A DNA stretch of 5,032 bases from Verrucomicrobiota bacterium (GCA_030916665.1 JAUPWC010000627.1:1-5032); one strand, 5' to 3'. Shown: positions 1 through 5,032, numbered from the stretch's first letter. Notes: generated from the letters alone by a model not told the origin. Numbers and translations: made by a program.

Positions 1-1813
1 CCTGCTGCATGGCTTGGCGCAGGCTCCAGGTGAGCTGCGGCTTCGGCGCCCGGAAGACGGGAACCACCCCTTCGCGCAGCTTTTCGGACTCGGCCTTCTG
101 CTCGGGCGTGCGCTGGTCGGGGGGGATGCGGCCAATCTGGCGGAACCGCTCCATCGCGGCCATGAAGTCCGGGTTCGGGTTCTCGCGCAGAAAAACGTCC
201 AGCGGGTTGATCACCACCGTGGTGATGTCGCGCGCCTGCAGCCACTGGCCGGTGAAGTTACGGACGAACTCCTGGGACTTGGGGTCGGCCAGCATGCGGC
301 CCACCTGGGATTTCAGATTCGCCCGCAGGCGGCCCTGGGCGGCGAGCCGGAAAAGTTCGTTGTCCGGCATCGAGGACCACAGGAAATACGACAGCCGCGA
401 CGCCAGCGCCCATTCGTCCACCAGCGGGTGGGTCTGCCCGGGCTCCAGCGGCAGCGTGTGCTCCTCGCGGAAGATGAAGCGCGGCGAGGCGAGCACCGCG
501 ACCATCGCCTGGGCGACGCCGGCCTCGAAGGTGCCGTCTTCCTGGGCGGCGGTGCGCTCGGCCAGCTTGGCGAGTTTCTCGATGGTGCCCACGTCAACCG
601 GGCGGCGGAAGGCCCGGGTCGCGAAACTGCCCAGAATCTCGCGCAGGTAAACCGCGCGCTCGGCGGCGTTGGCCGGCACCGGCCGTGGGAAATAGCGCGC
701 ATAGTTGGCCGGCTGCACCCAGTGCTGCGGAGCGAAGGGGCCGCGCACGTTCACCGCATCGAGCCGCAGGCGGAGCGAGCGCTTCTGATCGCGGTCCGGG
801 CCGACCGGACGGATTTCCACCAGCAGGCGGTGTTCGCCGGGCGTCCATTCGCGGTCGAAGGCGAACTTGAAGGCCTTCTCGTAGCCTTCGCGCACAAACT
901 CCTCGTCGAGCACCTGCTCGCCGTCGATGCTGAACCCGAGGCGGCAACGGTTGTAGTCGAACTGGTCGTCCACGTAGCGCTCAAGCGCCTTCAGGTCGAG
1001 TTCCACCTGGTAACGGCCGGCGTGCTCGACCTTGTGGACGGCCTCGACCGTCACCGGCGTGTAGTAGGAAAGCACCAGCGAACGCCCCTGGATGGCAGGC
1101 GCGGGACGCTCGTAGGCCACCGTCGGGGCGGCCGGCGCGGGGGCGGAGGTGGTGGCGTCGGCGATGAGCGTGGCCGGAGTCTCCATGCGCAGCGTGACGA
1201 ACTGACGGCCTTCGACCGGCTTCTCGGCCACGACCAATGGTTGCGTGGGCACGGTGCCGCTCACGATGGCCTGGGCGGCGTCGAGGTATTTCTCCATCAG
1301 CATCGGCGAGATGGTCAGCACGTCGCCGTTGTTGTCGAAGCCATGGCCGGTGTCGTCGGCGGGAAATTCCTTCTGCGTGTCGAAGTCCACGCCCATCAGC
1401 TCGCGCACGGTGTTGCGGTAATCCACGCGGTTGAGCCGGCGCACCGTCACGCGGCCGGGGTCGGGCTTGGCAGGATTGAGTTCGAAGATGTCGCGCTTGA
1501 TGAAGGTCGCAAACTTCGCGAGTTCCGCGTTGGACAGATAGTCCTCGTCCACCGGGGGCATGATGCGCGAGCGGGTGTTCTTCAGCACGCGCAGCCAGAG
1601 CTTGTGGTCCTTGAGCGAGGCCTCGTCCTTGAACTGGTCGAGCGTCACGCCGCCCTCGCTCTCGCCTTCGCCGTGGCAGCTGTAGCAGTAGGTCTCCAGC
1701 ATGGGCTGGATGTCGTTCTTGAAGGTCTCCATGGCCGGCTGGGCCCGCGCGGCAGCGGGCGACAGGAGCAGGCACAAGGACAGGGCGGGCGTGGGCCGGA
1801 AACGGGGTGACAT
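1..1813 (-). CDS. Secreted planctomycete-type cytochrome c protein with DUF1587/DUF1595/DUF1592 (3' end outside window)
   Basis: The frame stays open for 604 codons from the ATG at 1813 and runs off the left edge. Residues 1-24 look like a Sec signal peptide (SLCLLLSPAAARA, then Q25). A haem c motif CYSCH lies at 43-47 and a candidate axial Met in MPP at 85-87, matching the PSCyt1 domain (PF07635). RRLNRVDYRNTVRELMGVDF from 125 and the following EFPADDTGHGFDNNGD-type stretch, to about 182, are classic DUF1587. About 190-365 is a beta-rich region I cannot name firmly. ARYFPRPVP to about 425 matches DUF1595, and about 428 onward (ASPRFIFREE, SRLSYFLWSSMPDNELF, FTGQWLQARD) matches DUF1592. The family usually continues into DUF1588 and DUF1585, which would lie to the left of the window. 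It is probably an exported or periplasmic redox protein; substrate and partner are unknown. In related genomes such genes often sit beside a DUF1552 gene, which cannot be checked here. There is no clear Shine-Dalgarno sequence before the ATG. Confidence 0.93.
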   Translation of the reverse strand, partial: MSPRFRPTPALSLCLLLSPAAARAQPAMETFKNDIQPMLETYCYSCHGEGESEGGVTLDQFKDEASLKDHKLWLRVLKNTRSRIMPPVDEDYLSNAELAKFATFIKRDIFELNPAKPDPGRVTVRRLNRVDYRNTVRELMGVDFDTQKEFPADDTGHGFDNNGDVLTISPMLMEKYLDAAQAIVSGTVPTQPLVVAEKPVEGRQFVTLRMETPATLIADATTSAPAPAAPTVAYERPAPAIQGRSLVLSYYTPVTVEAVHKVEHAGRYQVELDLKALERYVDDQFDYNRCRLGFSIDGEQVLDEEFVREGYEKAFKFAFDREWTPGEHRLLVEIRPVGPDRDQKRSLRLRLDAVNVRGPFAPQHWVQPANYARYFPRPVPANAAERAVYLREILGSFATRAFRRPVDVGTIEKLAKLAERTAAQEDGTFEAGVAQAMVAVLASPRFIFREEHTLPLEPGQTHPLVDEWALASRLSYFLWSSMPDNELFRLAAQGRLRANLKSQVGRMLADPKSQEFVRNFTGQWLQARDITTVVINPLDVFLRENPNPDFMAAMERFRQIGRIPPDQRTPEQKAESEKLREGVVPVFRAPKPQLTWSLRQAMQQ

Positions 1814-1824
1814 GAAAGCACAGC

Positions 1825-1854
1825 GATATAACCCCAGCCGCGTGCCGTTTGCAA
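1825..1854 (-). promoter_or_regulatory. Candidate sigma70-like promoter of the cytochrome gene
   Basis: Read on the minus strand, TTGCAA (1854-1849) is followed after 18 bases by TATATC (1830-1825); each matches the -35/-10 consensus at 4 of 6 positions. The transcript would begin near 1818, leaving only about five bases before the ATG at 1813. That fits the missing Shine-Dalgarno sequence, but the match is weak and unproven. The -35 element is the core of the palindrome GTTTGCAAAC. Confidence 0.3.
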
Positions 1855-1925
1855 ACCCGGGCCATGCAATTTCCCGGGATTTCCGTGCAAACATTTGACG
1901 CCCCCGTTGCACACCCGGTTTGCAA
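1847..1925. promoter_or_regulatory. Cluster of five TGCA-centred sites in the divergent control region
   Basis: TGCA occurs at 1850, 1865, 1886, 1908 and 1921. Four of the five extend to TGCAA and one to TTGCAC. The first is the core of a perfect 10-bp palindrome, GTTTGCAAAC (1847-1856). GTGCAAAC at 1885-1892 and GGTTTGCAA at 1917-1925 share its arms. Start-to-start spacings are 15, 21, 22 and 13 bases. A random 140-bp region would hold about one TGCA or fewer, so the enrichment suggests binding sites for a dimeric regulator serving both divergent genes. The regulator is unknown. Confidence 0.4.
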
Positions 1926-1934
1926 TGAAACCGG
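1915..1934. repeat. Perfect 7-bp inverted repeat upstream of the phosphatase gene
   Basis: CCGGTTT (1915-1921) and AAACCGG (1928-1934) are exact reverse complements around the six-base loop GCAATG. The repeat ends 19 bases before the ATG at 1954. It could be an operator or an RNA hairpin in the 5' leader of the phosphatase transcript. No T-run follows it, so it does not look like an intrinsic terminator. Confidence 0.5.
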
Positions 1935-1953
1935 CGGCCCTCACAGTGCTGCC

Positions 1954-3324
1954 ATGCAACTGCTCCGCCTCTCCGCCTTCCTGTTGTTTTCCGTCCTCAG
2001 TCTGGCTTCCTCCGCACTCGCCGCCGGCTCGATCCTTTCCGGCCCGATGCTCGGTTACCGGGCCCATCGCGAGGTATTCCTGTGGCTCGAAACCAAGGAC
2101 GCCCAACAGGTGAGCTTGGACTACTGGCTCGCGGGCAAGCCGGAGACCAAGCGCACGATCGCGCAGCCCGCTCCCGCCCCCACCCCGGCCGGCGGGCAGA
2201 TCTTCCACTTCCGTCCCGGCCTGCTCGATCCGGGAGCCGAATACGAATACACGCTCAGCCTCGACGGCGTGAAGCAGGACTTCCCCTTCCCCACCACGTT
2301 CAAGACGCAGGCCCTGTGGGAATGGCGCACACCCGCGCCCGACTTCAAGTTCATCACCGGTTCCTGCGCCTACATCAACGATGCGGTCCACGACCGTCCC
2401 GGCACGCCCTACGGCAAGACCACCCGCACCTTCGAACTCATGGGCCAGAGCGGCGCCGACTTCATGGTCTGGCTCGGCGACAACTGGTATTACCGCGAGC
2501 CCGACTACGACTCGCTCAGCGGCCTCTGGTATCGTCCGCAGCACGACCGCGCCATCCCCGAGATGCGCAGGCTGCTCGCCTCGATGAACCACTACGCCAC
2601 CTGGGACGACCACGACTACGGCCCCAACGACTCCAACTGGACCTACGAATACAAGGACGAGGCCCTGAAGATTTTCCAAGCTTACTGGGGCAACCACAGC
2701 TACGGCGAACGCGACAATCCCGGCGTCCACACCAAGTTCTACTGGAACGACGCCGCGTTTTTCCTGATGGACAACCACTATCACCGCGACGCCGCCACCC
2801 TCAGCCAGGACCTGAACCCCGAGAAGTCCCAATATGGCCGCAAGCAGCTGGAGTGGCTCAAACAGTCGCTGATCGCCGCGAAGGAGCTGCGGCATTTCAA
2901 GTTCTTCTTCATCGCGACCGGCAACCAGATGCTGCAGGTCCGCACCGGCTCGGAGTCGCACCAGGAATACCGCCGCGAACGCGAGGAGCTGCTCGAGTTC
3001 ATCCGCCAGCACGAGATCACCGGCGTGGTCTTTCTCACCGGCGACGTCCATCACTCCGGCCTTTACCGCCGCCAGCTCGTGAAGGACGGCCCTTGGGTTT
3101 ATGAGATCACGTCCTCGCCCTTCTCCAGCGGCTCCTGGGATGTGGAAAAGAGCACCAAGGCCACCGACCCCTTCCTCGTGAAAGACACGTTGGTCGGCGA
3201 CCAGAACTTCGTAACCGTGGAAGTCCGCGGCGCCAAGGACGCCCGTGAACTCGTCATCACCTGCACCGACAAGCAGGGCGCCGCGCGCTTCACGCACACC
3301 GTCCCGCTGAGCGAGCTGCAGTGA
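1954..3324 (+). CDS. Secreted PhoD-like metallophosphoesterase (alkaline phosphatase D family)
   Basis: This 456-residue protein starts MQLLRLSAFLLFSVLSLASS and has a Sec-type signal peptide, probably cleaved after ALA or ALAA (23/24). About residues 28-125 resemble the beta-sandwich domain preceding the catalytic domain in PhoD proteins. The metallophosphoesterase motifs follow in order: GSC at 136-138, GDNWY with D176 and Y179, WDDHDYGPND at 217-226, ATGN at 321-324 and GDVHHS at 363-368. By recall of the Bacillus subtilis PhoD structure, the Cys, Asp and Tyr in these motifs bind the catalytic iron, and all are present. The likely role is extracytoplasmic hydrolysis of phosphomono- or diesters for phosphate scavenging; the substrate is not determined. 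The frame is open upstream to a TTG at 1849 and an ATG at 1864, but 1954 puts the signal peptide at the N-terminus. The Shine-Dalgarno sequence is weak. The gene is divergent from the cytochrome gene and convergent with the SUI1 gene. Confidence 0.93.
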   Translation: MQLLRLSAFLLFSVLSLASSALAAGSILSGPMLGYRAHREVFLWLETKDAQQVSLDYWLAGKPETKRTIAQPAPAPTPAGGQIFHFRPGLLDPGAEYEYTLSLDGVKQDFPFPTTFKTQALWEWRTPAPDFKFITGSCAYINDAVHDRPGTPYGKTTRTFELMGQSGADFMVWLGDNWYYREPDYDSLSGLWYRPQHDRAIPEMRRLLASMNHYATWDDHDYGPNDSNWTYEYKDEALKIFQAYWGNHSYGERDNPGVHTKFYWNDAAFFLMDNHYHRDAATLSQDLNPEKSQYGRKQLEWLKQSLIAAKELRHFKFFFIATGNQMLQVRTGSESHQEYRREREELLEFIRQHEITGVVFLTGDVHHSGLYRRQLVKDGPWVYEITSSPFSSGSWDVEKSTKATDPFLVKDTLVGDQNFVTVEVRGAKDARELVITCTDKQGAARFTHTVPLSELQ

Positions 3325-3333
3325 GCTGACTGC
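3318..3333. terminator. Small hairpin at the convergent gene ends, possible weak bidirectional terminator
   Basis: GCAGT (3318-3322) and ACTGC (3329-3333) pair around the loop GAGCTG, spanning the phosphatase stop codon. An alternative stem, GTGAG (3321-3325) with CTCAC (3336-3340), would span both stop codons. There is no T-tract on either side, so intrinsic termination is doubtful. It is the only structure seen in the 12-base gap between the two converging genes. Confidence 0.2.
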
Positions 3334-3336
3334 GTC

Positions 3337-3723
3337 TCACCCGCCCGCGAACACCGGGCGGAAGCCGGCTTCGGTGAGAATCCGGGCGATCTTCTCGCGC
3401 TGGTCGCCCTGGATCTCGAGTTCGCCGTCCTTCACGGTGCCGCCGCAGCCGCAGGCGTTGCGCATCTTTTTGGCGAGCGATTCCTTCTCCAGCAGGCCGA
3501 TGCCCACGAAGCCGGTGACGAGCGTCACGGTCTTGCCGCCGCGTCCGGCGGTCGTGCGCTTGATGTCCACACGGCCGCGGTTCTTCGGACTCTCGATTTT
3601 GGATTTTGGATTCTCGATTGGCCGGACCGAACCGGCCGGCAGACCCGCGCCGCTCAGGTGCGCGAAAGGATTGGCGCCGAGCGATTGGCCGCCGTCGGTG
3701 GGGATTTTGTCGGGAGGGGTCAT
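3337..3723 (-). CDS. Bacterial SUI1/eIF1-like translation factor (YciH family)
   Basis: The product is 128 residues. About 50-128 is the SUI1 fold: RGGKTVTLVTGF (61-72), then LAKKMRNACGCGGTVKDGEL, EIQGDQREKIARILTEAGF and a C-terminal PVFAGG. The ACGCGGTVKDG loop and the IQGD strand are hallmarks of the family. Bacterial members resemble eIF1 and are thought to act at the 30S initiation step, but their role is poorly defined. The N-terminal 50 residues are a Pro/Gly-rich, probably disordered extension, making the protein somewhat longer than E. coli YciH (about 108 residues, from memory). Residues 36-45 are encoded by an AT-rich heptamer repeat. The start is well supported: GGAGGTG (3737-3731) lies upstream, with nine bases between GGAGG and the ATG. 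That ATG overlaps the upstream stop as ATGA, implying translational coupling. Confidence 0.93.
   Translation of the reverse strand: MTPPDKIPTDGGQSLGANPFAHLSGAGLPAGSVRPIENPKSKIESPKNRGRVDIKRTTAGRGGKTVTLVTGFVGIGLLEKESLAKKMRNACGCGGTVKDGELEIQGDQREKIARILTEAGFRPVFAGG
3591..3619 (-). repeat. Heptamer repeat inside the SUI1 linker
   Basis: Read on the minus strand this 29-base block is four seven-base units in a row: AATCGAG, AATCCAA, AATCCAA, AATCGAG, then A. It is far richer in A/T than the rest of the gene. It encodes roughly IENPKSKIES (residues 36-45) in the linker before the SUI1 domain. It looks like a short dispersed tandem repeat that inserted or expanded where the protein tolerates it. Confidence 0.6.
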
Positions 3724-3977
3724 GCGTGCCCACCTCCGCAGCCGCCCGGGGGCGAAGACGGGCGCGCCTCGAGTTCGTCGCCCGCGCCCAGCCAGGCCAG
3801 CGCCTTGGCGTAGCTGCGGCCTTCGAGAAAATGCCGGAGCTGCGGATGCAATTCCGCGCGATGGGCGTTCAGCAACGTCTCGATTTCGTTCAGGGCGGCG
3901 GAAAGCGCCGGGCCATCAGAACTCTTTATCGCGCCGTTGAAACGGATAAGCGCGGCTTTGATTTTGGCTTCGGTCAT
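3720..3977 (-). CDS. Small conserved-looking protein of unknown function, coupled to the SUI1 gene
   Basis: I do not recognise this family. The product is 85 residues with no signal peptide or membrane segment. Residues 1-65 look mostly alpha-helical (MTEAKIKAALIRF, then ALSAALNEIETLLNAHRAEL, then QLRHFLEGRSYAKALAWL). The tail is low-complexity: PSSPPGGCGGGHA, with C80 and H84. A TTG at 3980 directly precedes the ATG at 3977 in frame; ATG is preferred. No Shine-Dalgarno sequence precedes it, but its start overlaps the stop of a possible leader ORF as TGATG, so it may be translated by coupling. Its own stop overlaps the SUI1 start as ATGA. The tail codons also contain the SUI1 Shine-Dalgarno sequence. 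Co-transcription suggests a translation-linked role, but that is inference only. Confidence 0.75.
   Translation of the reverse strand: MTEAKIKAALIRFNGAIKSSDGPALSAALNEIETLLNAHRAELHPQLRHFLEGRSYAKALAWLGAGDELEARPSSPPGGCGGGHA
3731..3737 (-). promoter_or_regulatory. Strong Shine-Dalgarno site for the SUI1 gene
   Basis: GGAGGTG read on the minus strand, with nine bases between GGAGG and the ATG at 3723. It lies within the last codons of the upstream 85-residue gene and fixes the SUI1 start. The other annotated starts in the window (1813, 1954, 3977, 4156) lack such a site. Confidence 0.75.
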
Positions 3978-4090
3978 CAAGTGGCGAGTCTATTAAGATA
4001 TCTAAACCAATGGTTTAAAGCATCGCCAATCCGATCCGACGGGCGGGATACGCCCGGGAATCCACTTGTCTCGTTTTCGGCGTGATGCAT
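3977..4090 (-). CDS. Candidate 37-residue leader ORF of the SUI1 operon
   Basis: An ATG at 4090 opens 37 codons ending in TGA (3979-3977), which overlaps the ATG of the next gene as TGATG. A full GGAGGTG (4102-4096) stands upstream, with seven bases between GGAGG and the ATG, the ideal distance. The peptide begins MHHAENETSGFPG and ends NHWFRYLNRLAT; I recognise no family. Against it: the last third uses codons rare in this GC-rich window (TTA, AGA twice, CTT, AAT), and it runs through the AT-rich island that may instead be a promoter. It could be a true small protein, a regulatory leader peptide, or chance. Confidence 0.35.
   Translation of the reverse strand: MHHAENETSGFPGVSRPSDRIGDALNHWFRYLNRLAT
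3991..4020. promoter_or_regulatory. AT-rich island with a 15-bp palindrome, likely promoter/operator region
   Basis: Only 7 of these 30 bases are G or C, against about two-thirds in the surrounding sequence. Inside is a perfect inverted repeat, TAAACCA (4003-4009), A, TGGTTTA (4011-4017). It sits 26 bases upstream of the ATG at 3977 and between divergent genes, as expected of a promoter with an operator. No convincing -35/-10 pair could be chosen on either strand. Confidence 0.4.
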
Positions 4091-4095
4091 TTATG

Positions 4096-4102
4096 CACCT
4101 CC
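4096..4102 (-). promoter_or_regulatory. Strong Shine-Dalgarno-like site before the candidate leader ORF
   Basis: GGAGGTG on the minus strand, with seven bases between GGAGG and the ATG at 4090. It is the same heptamer as the SUI1 ribosome binding site. It supports translation from 4090 only if transcription begins upstream of 4102 on the minus strand. Confidence 0.4.
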
Positions 4103-4113
4103 CCCGTTTACTG

Positions 4114-4127
4114 CCCGCCTTCGCGGG
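4114..4127 (+). promoter_or_regulatory. Hairpin in the sucA leader
   Basis: CCCGC (4114-4118) and GCGGG (4123-4127) pair around the loop CTTC. An outer stem, CCCCG (4102-4106) with CGGGG (4134-4138), can stack around it with internal mismatches. It would lie in the 5' leader if sucA starts at 4156. No T-run follows, so a terminator is unlikely; a leader structure is possible, and the palindrome may be incidental to the GC content. Confidence 0.25.
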
Positions 4128-4155
4128 TGCAAGCGGGGACACCTCTTTCCCTTCC

Positions 4156-5032
4156 ATGAATTCCGTTACCGTTTCCCCCAGCGCGAATGCCGCCCTCATT
4201 GAGGAGTATCACCAGCGCTGGCTCGACAATCCCGACTCGGTCGATCCGACGTGGCGCGCCTTCTTCCAGGGCTTCTCGCTCGGCGGCGGCCAACTCGCCC
4301 CCTCCGCCACCCCGGCCGCCGGCAACGTCAGCATCGTGGACAGCCTCAAGCAGGCCAGCGTCCACTACCTCATCAACGCCTACCGCGCCATCGGCCACAC
4401 CCAGGCGCACCTCGACCCGCTCAGCGGCGCGCCCGCCCCGCAGCCCAAGCTCCAGCTCGGCCAGTTCAACCTGAGCGACGCCGACCTCGACACCTCTTTC
4501 GACACCGGCACCTACCTCGGCGGCGGCCAGATGAAGCTCCGCGACATCGTCGCCACGCTTGAAAAGACCTACTGCGGTCACGTCGGCGTCGAATACGCCC
4601 ACATCCAGGACACCGACGCTCGCCGCTGGCTGCAGGAACGCATCGAGTCCACCAAGCTCCAACCGAAGTTTACCAAGCCGCAGAAGGTCCGCATCCTGCG
4701 CCGTGTCCACAAGGCCGAGCTCTTCGAGAAATTCCTCCACACAAAATACGTCGGCCAGAAGCGCTTCTCCCTCGAGGGTGGTGAGACCATCATCGCCGCG
4801 CTTGACGCCGTGATCGACCACTGCCCGGGCGTGGGCGTCGAAGAGATCGTCATGGGCATGGCCCACCGCGGCCGCCTCAACGTCCTGTGCAGCGTGATGC
4901 GCAAGTCGTTCGACCAGCTCTTCGAGCAGTTCTCCGAAAACTACATCCCCGACACCGTCGCCGGCGACGGTGACGTGAAATACCACCTCGGCTACGAGTC
5001 CATCCTCACGACCACGTCCGGCAAGAAGGTCG
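4156..5032 (+). CDS. sucA: 2-oxoglutarate dehydrogenase E1 component (3' end outside window)
   Basis: The first 292 residues of the thiamine-diphosphate-dependent E1 subunit are present. It decarboxylates 2-oxoglutarate and passes the succinyl group to the lipoyl arm of E2 (SucB) in the cytoplasmic complex of the TCA cycle. About residues 12-42 (ALIEEYHQRWLDNPDSVDP, then WRAFFQGF) match the N-terminal E1 helix that contacts the complex. A Gly/Pro/Ala-rich linker follows to about 60. RFSLEGGET (203-211), MGMAHRGRLNVL (233-244) and GDVKYHLGY (272-280) are signature E1 motifs; H237 and H277 correspond to conserved active-site histidines. Full-length proteins are usually about 900-930 residues, so about two-thirds lies beyond the right edge. 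The ATG at 4156 gives the usual N-terminus, but an in-frame ATG at 4093 would add 21 residues. Neither has a good Shine-Dalgarno sequence. sucB and lpd are expected downstream. Confidence 0.95.
   Translation, partial: MNSVTVSPSANAALIEEYHQRWLDNPDSVDPTWRAFFQGFSLGGGQLAPSATPAAGNVSIVDSLKQASVHYLINAYRAIGHTQAHLDPLSGAPAPQPKLQLGQFNLSDADLDTSFDTGTYLGGGQMKLRDIVATLEKTYCGHVGVEYAHIQDTDARRWLQERIESTKLQPKFTKPQKVRILRRVHKAELFEKFLHTKYVGQKRFSLEGGETIIAALDAVIDHCPGVGVEEIVMGMAHRGRLNVLCSVMRKSFDQLFEQFSENYIPDTVAGDGDVKYHLGYESILTTTSGKKV

Noticed and set aside
119..125. Run of seven G within the cytochrome gene, possible slippage site
   Set aside because: It encodes an ordinary Pro-Pro pair, the frame is intact on both sides, and short G runs are expected at this GC content.
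14..1810. Long plus-strand open frame (598 codons) opposite the cytochrome gene
   Set aside because: It is the codon-register antisense of the real minus-strand gene. Its translation is His/Arg/Gly-rich with no recognisable motif, while the opposite strand shows haem and DUF1587/1592 motifs. GC-rich codon bias keeps it open.
1849..1953. N-terminal extension of the phosphatase from TTG 1849 or ATG 1864
   Set aside because: It would bury a good signal peptide 30-35 residues inside the protein. The region carries the regulatory-looking TGCA repeats and no ribosome site.
1645..3297. Long minus-strand open frame (550 codons) opposite the phosphatase
   Set aside because: It is antisense to a gene with all PhoD motifs and its product shows no family signature. 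It is a shadow created by codon bias.
4002..4199. Minus-strand 65-codon frame across the sucA start
   Set aside because: No ribosome site, no family similarity, and it overlaps the start of sucA in antisense. The smaller ORF at 3977-4090 has much better signals.
4108..4986. Minus-strand open frame (292 codons) opposite sucA
   Set aside because: Antisense shadow of sucA; the Val/Glu/Ala/Gly-rich product matches no family.

Overview
The window is about two-thirds GC and carries five supported genes on both strands, two of them cut by the window edges, plus one small candidate ORF. It looks chromosomal. The 'planctomycete-type' cytochrome protein at the left end is typical of the Planctomycetota/Verrucomicrobiota lineage, and the gene style (high GC, mostly weak Shine-Dalgarno sequences) would suit an Opitutaceae-like verrucomicrobium. 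That placement is an inference from family content, since no rRNA or marker gene is present. I saw no tRNA, rRNA, CRISPR array, insertion sequence, att site or replication origin.

Layout: (1) 1-1813, minus, 3'-truncated: a secreted c-type cytochrome protein with PSCyt1, DUF1587, DUF1595 and DUF1592 blocks. (2) 1814-1953: a 140-bp divergent intergenic region with an unusual cluster of TGCA-centred sites and a perfect hairpin. (3) 1954-3324, plus: a secreted PhoD-type metallophosphoesterase. (4) 3337-3977, minus: an interlocked pair, an 85-residue protein of unknown function followed by a bacterial SUI1/eIF1-like (YciH) protein. A possible 37-codon leader ORF (3977-4090) joins it through a TGATG junction. 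(5) 3978-4155: a divergent intergenic region with an AT-rich island and a 15-bp palindrome. (6) 4156-5032, plus, 3'-truncated: sucA, the E1 subunit of 2-oxoglutarate dehydrogenase. No stretch of 300 bases or more lacks a gene.

The genes do not form one pathway. The cytochrome and the phosphatase are exported proteins that share a divergent control region, so co-regulation is possible but unproven. The minus-strand set ending in SUI1 is probably one translationally coupled unit. sucA is a central-metabolism gene and probably the first gene of its own operon. I do not see a new defence or mobile system. The most interesting signals are small: the hidden leader ORF with ideal initiation signals, the heptamer repeat inside the SUI1 gene, and the TGCA operator-like cluster.
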